Shown here piece by piece: positions 61,925 through 64,000 of a stretch of DNA of 64,000 nt (position 1 is its first letter; each line of letters begins with the position of its first letter). The position numbers and the translations under genes were made by a program. The DNA is from Phytopythium helicoides. Taxonomy: Eukaryota; Oomycota; Peronosporomycetes; Pythiales; Pythiaceae. Location of the stretch: positions 186,001 to 250,000 of the forward strand of contig JANFNE010000037.1 of the NCBI GenBank assembly GCA_024867545.1, in the 5' to 3' direction. The notes below the pieces were generated by a model. It searched no databases. It worked only from the letters and a program-made list of their open reading frames with translations, and was not told the origin of the DNA.

Positions 61925-63149
61925 GGGCCGACTCGGGAACTGAGACCAACCGAGGGGCGTCGGCCTCAGGAATGGTTGCGGGCGTGATGAGCCATCATTA
62001 TCAGATCGCACGGATATGCTGGAGGTCGCGTTTGGCATGTCACGGGCATGACGCTGAGGTGGTCAAGGCGACTCGAAGGAATGGTGCTGGGCGATTACGC
62101 TATGGCACCGACCCCCAAATATCCTGAACTCCAAGATGATTGCATTTTCTGCAAGACGGCAGGGCAACGAAGCACGTTGCTACTGTCGACTATCGCCCTA
62201 CATGGCATCGCTCCCCGAGCCGCTTATCTCGCTACTCATGCTCCTTACCCACCTTGGTAGCGGACGAGTGTTTGCTCGTGGCTGCTCTCCACGATGGCTC
62301 GCACAGCAATCCAAGTGAATTAGTCAGTGTCCAACGGGGAAGTGGCTTCCAGGCAGACATTTCACCACAAGTCCGTTGAGAGCGCATGGCGACTGAAGGC
62401 TCTCCTGCTGTTGATAACAGCAACGTACTTGGTCACTTTCTTCGTTGCCTTTACATTTTTGTAGAAATCTGTGGTGTCCGAGACGATCGCATTTTCAACA
62501 AGAAGGTGAAGTCAACGAAGTACGTTGCTATCATCGACAGCGTTAGCCTTGCACTTCCAGCGCATTCGTGGAGGAAAATCTGCCTGGAATCCACTTCCTC
62601 AATGAGCACTGACTGGCCCGCTTGTGTTGTGTGACGAGGAGAGACGCGAATCGAGAGCGGGATGGGAACCTCTGTGCGAATCGAAAGCGTGTAGATGTCA
62701 ATAAAATCTCGTTGTAAGTCATTCCAGCTGGGGTCAGAACGTCATTCATGACTAAGCATTCGGAACAGATCTCGAGGGTAGAGTACTCCAGCAAACGTAC
62801 GAGCTCTGTCTTCGACACGCAGAACAGGACGAGCAGACGAAATCCACAGGCACACGGTGGCCGTGAGTCACTCCACTCAGTCAAGAGTAATGAGTACAGT
62901 ACTCACAACGTCCTCAGTGACATCCGACTCGCCCTAAAAGTTTCGTTGGCCAGTGAATCTAGATACACACAAGGCACAATACCACACCCGGTCGCTATCA
63001 CTCCCACAACAACAAAAATGCTCAAACCAGTGCAGAGTTTCCTCGTCCGACTCAACTCACTTGCCAAATTTCAGTCGCTCTACCTCTTGGAGATCCTCAG
63101 ATTCCTACAAGCTTCGTAACACCGAGTGAAGTGAGGTGAAGGAAACACC
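61925..63149. other. intergenic, degenerate sequence
   Basis: No supported gene. Two stretches, about 62131-62192 and 62484-62545, are similar to each other at roughly 70 percent. Both contain GATTGCATTTTC/GATCGCATTTTC and ACGTTGCTA, suggesting an old internal duplication of a lost exon. The last 150 bases are the promoter of GH5 copy B. Confidence 0.4.
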
Positions 63150-64000
63150 ATGGAGCACCAGTTCCAGTTGATGCAATCGGCCAACTCTCCAGATATCGTA
63201 TCGGACTCAGCCGACCCAGAGGGCACGCCTGTAGTCAACTCGGTCTTCACTCGCGGCTCGCTGCTAGACAGAGAGATCAAGGCCAAGACTATCGAAGCTG
63301 GATTGCTCGATGACAAGCCGCTCAAATACAAGGGTCGCTACCGCATGTGGCCCGGCATCCTGCTGCTAGTCGTGCTGGTTGGAGGCGCCGCGTTCGGGAT
63401 CACCATCGCGGCCATGAACAAGCACTCGTCAGCTACCAAAGCGGACGGGGAATACGAGCAGCGTGAGGCGGACAGCACCTCCATCAACGGCGGGACGAGC
63501 GGCTCAGGGAGCGACATTGTGTCGGATGATGGCGCCGTCGGCAACCCCAAGTCATATCCCAACAAGGGATGTGAACTGCCCAACTACGAGAGCAAGAACG
63601 GAAAGATTGTTGCCGTGGCAGCCAACGGTTCCGAAGTCATCGTCGACATCAAGGGCATCAACTGGTTCGGCATGGAGACGTACGTGGCATGCCATGAAAG
63701 CGCTTACTTTTCACAATCGCTGACCGACCTCTTTTGTCTACAGTGGTAACGAGATCCCGTTCGGCATGTGGAGCAACGCGGATAATGGCACAACAGGCTA
63801 CCAGATCGCCAAGTTCCTCAGCGACAACAAGTTCAACGCCGTGCGTCTGCCGCTCATGATCGAAGCCATCCTCACCAACCCGGTACCCAACACGGCTCTG
63901 ATCAACGAAGCCGACAACCGTGCCGTCGATGTGACGGACTACATTTCTCTCCTCAAATCCATTGTAAAGCTGCTCGGCTACCGCCAGATCGGCGTGCTGC
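63150..64000 (+). CDS. membrane-anchored GH5 glycosidase, copy B (cut by window end)
   Basis: Paralogue of the GH5 gene at 29.6-31.5 kb, in the opposite orientation. Exon 1 is 63150-63679. The 64-base intron (GTACGT donor, CTACAG acceptor) sits at the same codon and has the same length and nearly the same sequence as in copy A. Exon 2 starts at 63744 and runs off the window. The cytosolic part is about 90 residues shorter than in copy A, joining near VFTRGSLLDREI. The helix GILLLVVLVGGAAFGITIAA, the linker NGGTSGSGSDIVSDDGAVGNP and the start of the GH5 domain (VDIKGINWFGMETGNEIPFG) are almost identical. The part visible is intact, with no frameshift; the catalytic Glu residues lie beyond the window. 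Probably the functional member of the pair if copy A is truly broken. Confidence 0.9.

Noticed and set aside
61430..61987. Plus-strand ORFs of 132-185 codons
   Set aside because: They are antisense to the secreted propeptide-like gene and Arg/Gln-rich, as expected for shadow frames in GC-rich DNA.
1..64000. CRISPR arrays, prokaryotic operons, insertion sequences, tRNA or rRNA genes
   Set aside because: None seen. The DNA is eukaryotic with spliced genes. tRNA genes could be missed by eye, so their absence is not firm.

Overview
This window is nuclear DNA of a eukaryote, most likely an oomycete (Peronosporomycetes). The genes carry short GT-AG introns (about 59-188 bases). At least three genes have close matches to the oomycete 16-base initiator (GCTCATTYYNCAWTTT) just upstream of the start codon. 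The gene content also fits: secreted PAN/Apple-domain proteins, membrane-anchored GH5 glycosidases, a secreted S8 protease, RCC1-type secreted proteins and expanded families of multi-pass membrane proteins. The species cannot be told from the sequence.

Layout. 1.4-3.9 kb (-): a large membrane protein of unknown function. 4.0-7.2 kb (-): EFL1-type ribosome-assembly GTPase with many single-base frameshifts. 7.8-9.9 kb (+): first of four copies of a transmembrane plus leucine-rich-repeat (TM-LRR) family, frameshifted. 10.2-10.6 kb (-): small secreted protein of four 29-residue repeats. 11.8-14.4 kb (+): tandem pair of four-domain PAN/Apple proteins. 14.7-15.3 kb (-): Tim17/22/23-type protein. 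15.5-19.6 kb (-): tandem pair of multi-pass membrane proteins with an N-terminal ectodomain. 20.3-22.1 kb (+): secreted GMC oxidoreductase. 22.5-23.8 kb (+): EF-1alpha. 24.4-26.6 kb (+): TM-LRR copy 2. 26.8-29.4 kb (+): ABC-F ATPase. 29.6-31.5 kb (-): GH5 enzyme, copy A. 33.9-35.0 kb (+): unknown gene. 35.2-36.3 kb (-): tandem dynein-LC8-like membrane protein. 37.4-39.5 kb (+): bubblegum-type acyl-CoA synthetase. 39.5-39.8 kb (-): RanBP2 zinc-finger protein. 40.1-43.6 kb (-): eight-exon TMC-like channel. 43.9-44.8 kb (+): TatD DNase. 45.1-45.9 kb (-): P-loop kinase-like protein. 46.9-52.0 kb (+): TM-LRR copies 3 and 4, with an EF-1alpha relic between them. 52.4-53.9 kb (-): subtilisin-like protease. 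54.4-55.2 kb (-): ribosomal protein eL27. 56.0-57.7 kb (-): L-aspartate oxidase. 58.6-59.8 kb (+): secreted RCC1-repeat protein. 59.8-61.9 kb (-): a doubtful ORF, a cyclic-nucleotide-binding protein and an orphan protease propeptide. 63.1-64.0 kb (+): GH5 copy B, cut by the window end.

How it fits together. Conserved housekeeping genes (EFL1, EF-1alpha, ABC-F, eL27, TatD, L-aspartate oxidase, acyl-CoA synthetase) alternate with locally duplicated surface or secreted families. The clearest duplications are the EF-1alpha/TM-LRR block (22.5-26.6 kb, repeated at about 49.5-52.0 kb with EF-1alpha decayed) and the inverted GH5 pair. Several otherwise good genes carry one-base frameshifts, nearly all in short homopolymers. 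Correcting each by one base always gives an integral reading frame, so consensus error is at least as likely as gene death.
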